A stretch of 64,000 nt of DNA. Origin: Flavobacterium fluviale (GTDB lineage Bacteria; Bacteroidota; Bacteroidia; Flavobacteriales; Flavobacteriaceae). The DNA is taken from assembly GCF_003312915.1 (NCBI RefSeq), contig NZ_CP030261.1:1612001-1676000 (forward strand), in the 5' to 3' direction. A program made the position numbers and the translations under genes. Below the pieces are notes generated by a model that saw only the letters and a list, made by a program, of their open reading frames with translations, was not told the DNA's origin and searched no databases. This document shows positions 63,241-64,000 of this stretch, one piece after another. Position 1 is the first letter of the stretch, and every line of letters starts with the position of its first letter.

Positions 63241-64000
63241 TTACTCATATAAAAATGAAGTCAAGGGACTAGAAGCAGCAGCATAATTTTGCTTATTTGC
63301 AATTCTAGCTTCAAATGCTTTTCGACCTGCAATTACAGCTGCTGCAAAAGCCTCGGCCATTAACACAGGATTTCCGGCAACGGCAATTGCAGTATTGACC
63401 AGAACAGCATCAGCACCAATTTCCATTGCTTTTGCAGCGTCAGATGGAGCGCCAATTCCAGCATCGACAATAACCGGAACATTACTTTGTTCGATTATAA
63501 TTTCTAAAAAATCAATTGTTTTTAAACCTTTATTACTGCCAATTGGTGAACCTAAAGGCATTACAGCTGTCGTTCCTGCATTCTCTAAATGTTTGCATAA
63601 AACAGGATCAGCATGAATGTAAGGAAGAACAAAAAAACCAAGTTTTGCCAATTCTTCTGTTGCTTTCAAAGTTTCTATAGGATCAGGCATTAAGTATTTA
63701 GGGTCAGGATGAATTTCGAGTTTTACCCAATTGGTTTCCAAAGCTTCACGAGCTAACTGCGCTGCAAAAACAGCTTCTTTAGCATTTCTTGCTCCAGATG
63801 TATTCGGTAATAAATTAATATTCGGATGTTTCAAATGCGACAAAATAGCATCTGTATCCGTTTCTAAATCAATGCGTTTAAGGGCGACAGTAACCAATTC
63901 ACTCTCTGAAGCCAAAATAGCCTGCTCCATTTCTTCATTTGAGCCAAATTTTCCAGTTCCTAAAAACAAACGAGATTTGAAGCTTTTGTCTCCAATATTA
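63241..64000 (-). CDS. thiG: Thiazole synthase ThiG (partial, 5' end outside window)
   Basis: The frame runs from the stop at 63241 to the window edge without its start; the visible N-terminus is [20 protein letters not shown], a few residues short of the usual start. ThiG marks are [30 protein letters not shown] with the Schiff-base Lys, and [28 protein letters not shown]. It forms the thiazole phosphate of thiamine from DXP, dehydroglycine and ThiS thiocarboxylate. thiH and thiF follow. Confidence 0.95.
   Translation of the reverse strand, partial: NIGDKSFKSRLFLGTGKFGSNEEMEQAILASESELVTVALKRIDLETDTDAILSHLKHPNINLLPNTSGARNAKEAVFAAQLAREALETNWVKLEIHPDPKYLMPDPIETLKATEELAKLGFFVLPYIHADPVLCKHLENAGTTAVMPLGSPIGSNKGLKTIDFLEIIIEQSNVPVIVDAGIGAPSDAAKAMEIGADAVLVNTAIAVAGNPVLMAEAFAAAVIAGRKAFEARIANKQNYAAASSPLTSFLYE

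Overview
The window reads as a low-GC chromosomal segment of a Flavobacterium, close to F. johnsoniae. The reasons are a porU/gldJ pair of the type IX secretion (T9SS) and gliding machinery, SusC/SusD pairs, GLPGLI and DUF4301 proteins, and repeated promoter elements of the Bacteroidota form TAnnTTTG. No rRNA, tRNA, CRISPR array, transposase or prophage gene was seen.

Layout. 1-6.5 kb: porU (minus strand, 3' end outside the window), divergent gldJ, then murF. 6.5-32.6 kb: one large polysaccharide utilisation locus (PUL). It has a divergent membrane-spanning sensor/regulator with Y_Y_Y and LuxR-type domains, and two tandem SusC/SusD/surface-lipoprotein modules with near-identical leaders and related terminators. 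An enzyme block follows: GH30, GH30, GH30, GH16, an EEP-fold hydrolase, GH30 and GH3. The enzymes point to a beta-glucan with 1,3 and probably 1,6 linkages. Surface lipoproteins would bind and cut it, SusCD import oligomers, and the GH3 finish them in the periplasm; the substrate is inference. 32.6-36.5 kb: a transglutaminase-like protein, a small protein, a Nudix-derived regulator and a YjbR protein. 36.5-39.2 kb: a minus-strand alkylation-repair cluster (AraC-methyltransferase Ada, a 2OG oxygenase, a stand-alone Ada zinc domain, AlkB) broken up by palindromic repeats. 39.3-42.5 kb: SMR transporter, WG-repeat protein, Cys-rich protein, ahcY.

42.8-44.9 kb: a phosphopantetheinyl transferase, then a truncated-haemoglobin operon next to a cysteine-free Crp/Fnr regulator, with a good FNR-like box at the class II position. 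45-51.3 kb: GGGP synthase, a Pnu-type transporter overlapping a NadR-kinase/DUF4301 fusion, arfB, then a TPP riboswitch and a TonB-dependent receptor. 51.4-55.8 kb: a frameshifted small secreted protein, a GLPGLI protein, a fragment and an outer-membrane barrel, then a Rieske-like lipoprotein lacking the ligand histidines. 55.9-61.2 kb: greA with a leader hairpin, HIT protein, histidine kinase, flavin reductase, DUF3127 protein, aat and MOSC protein. 61.2-64 kb: thiF, thiH and thiG (5' end outside).

The main candidates for new biology are the Pnu/kinase-DUF4301 unit beside a TPP-controlled receptor, the FNR-like haemoglobin promoter with its partner membrane protein, the greA leader hairpin, and the double SusCD PUL with two pairs of GH30 enzymes and an embedded EEP hydrolase. 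Functions come from reading motifs by eye; no database search was run.
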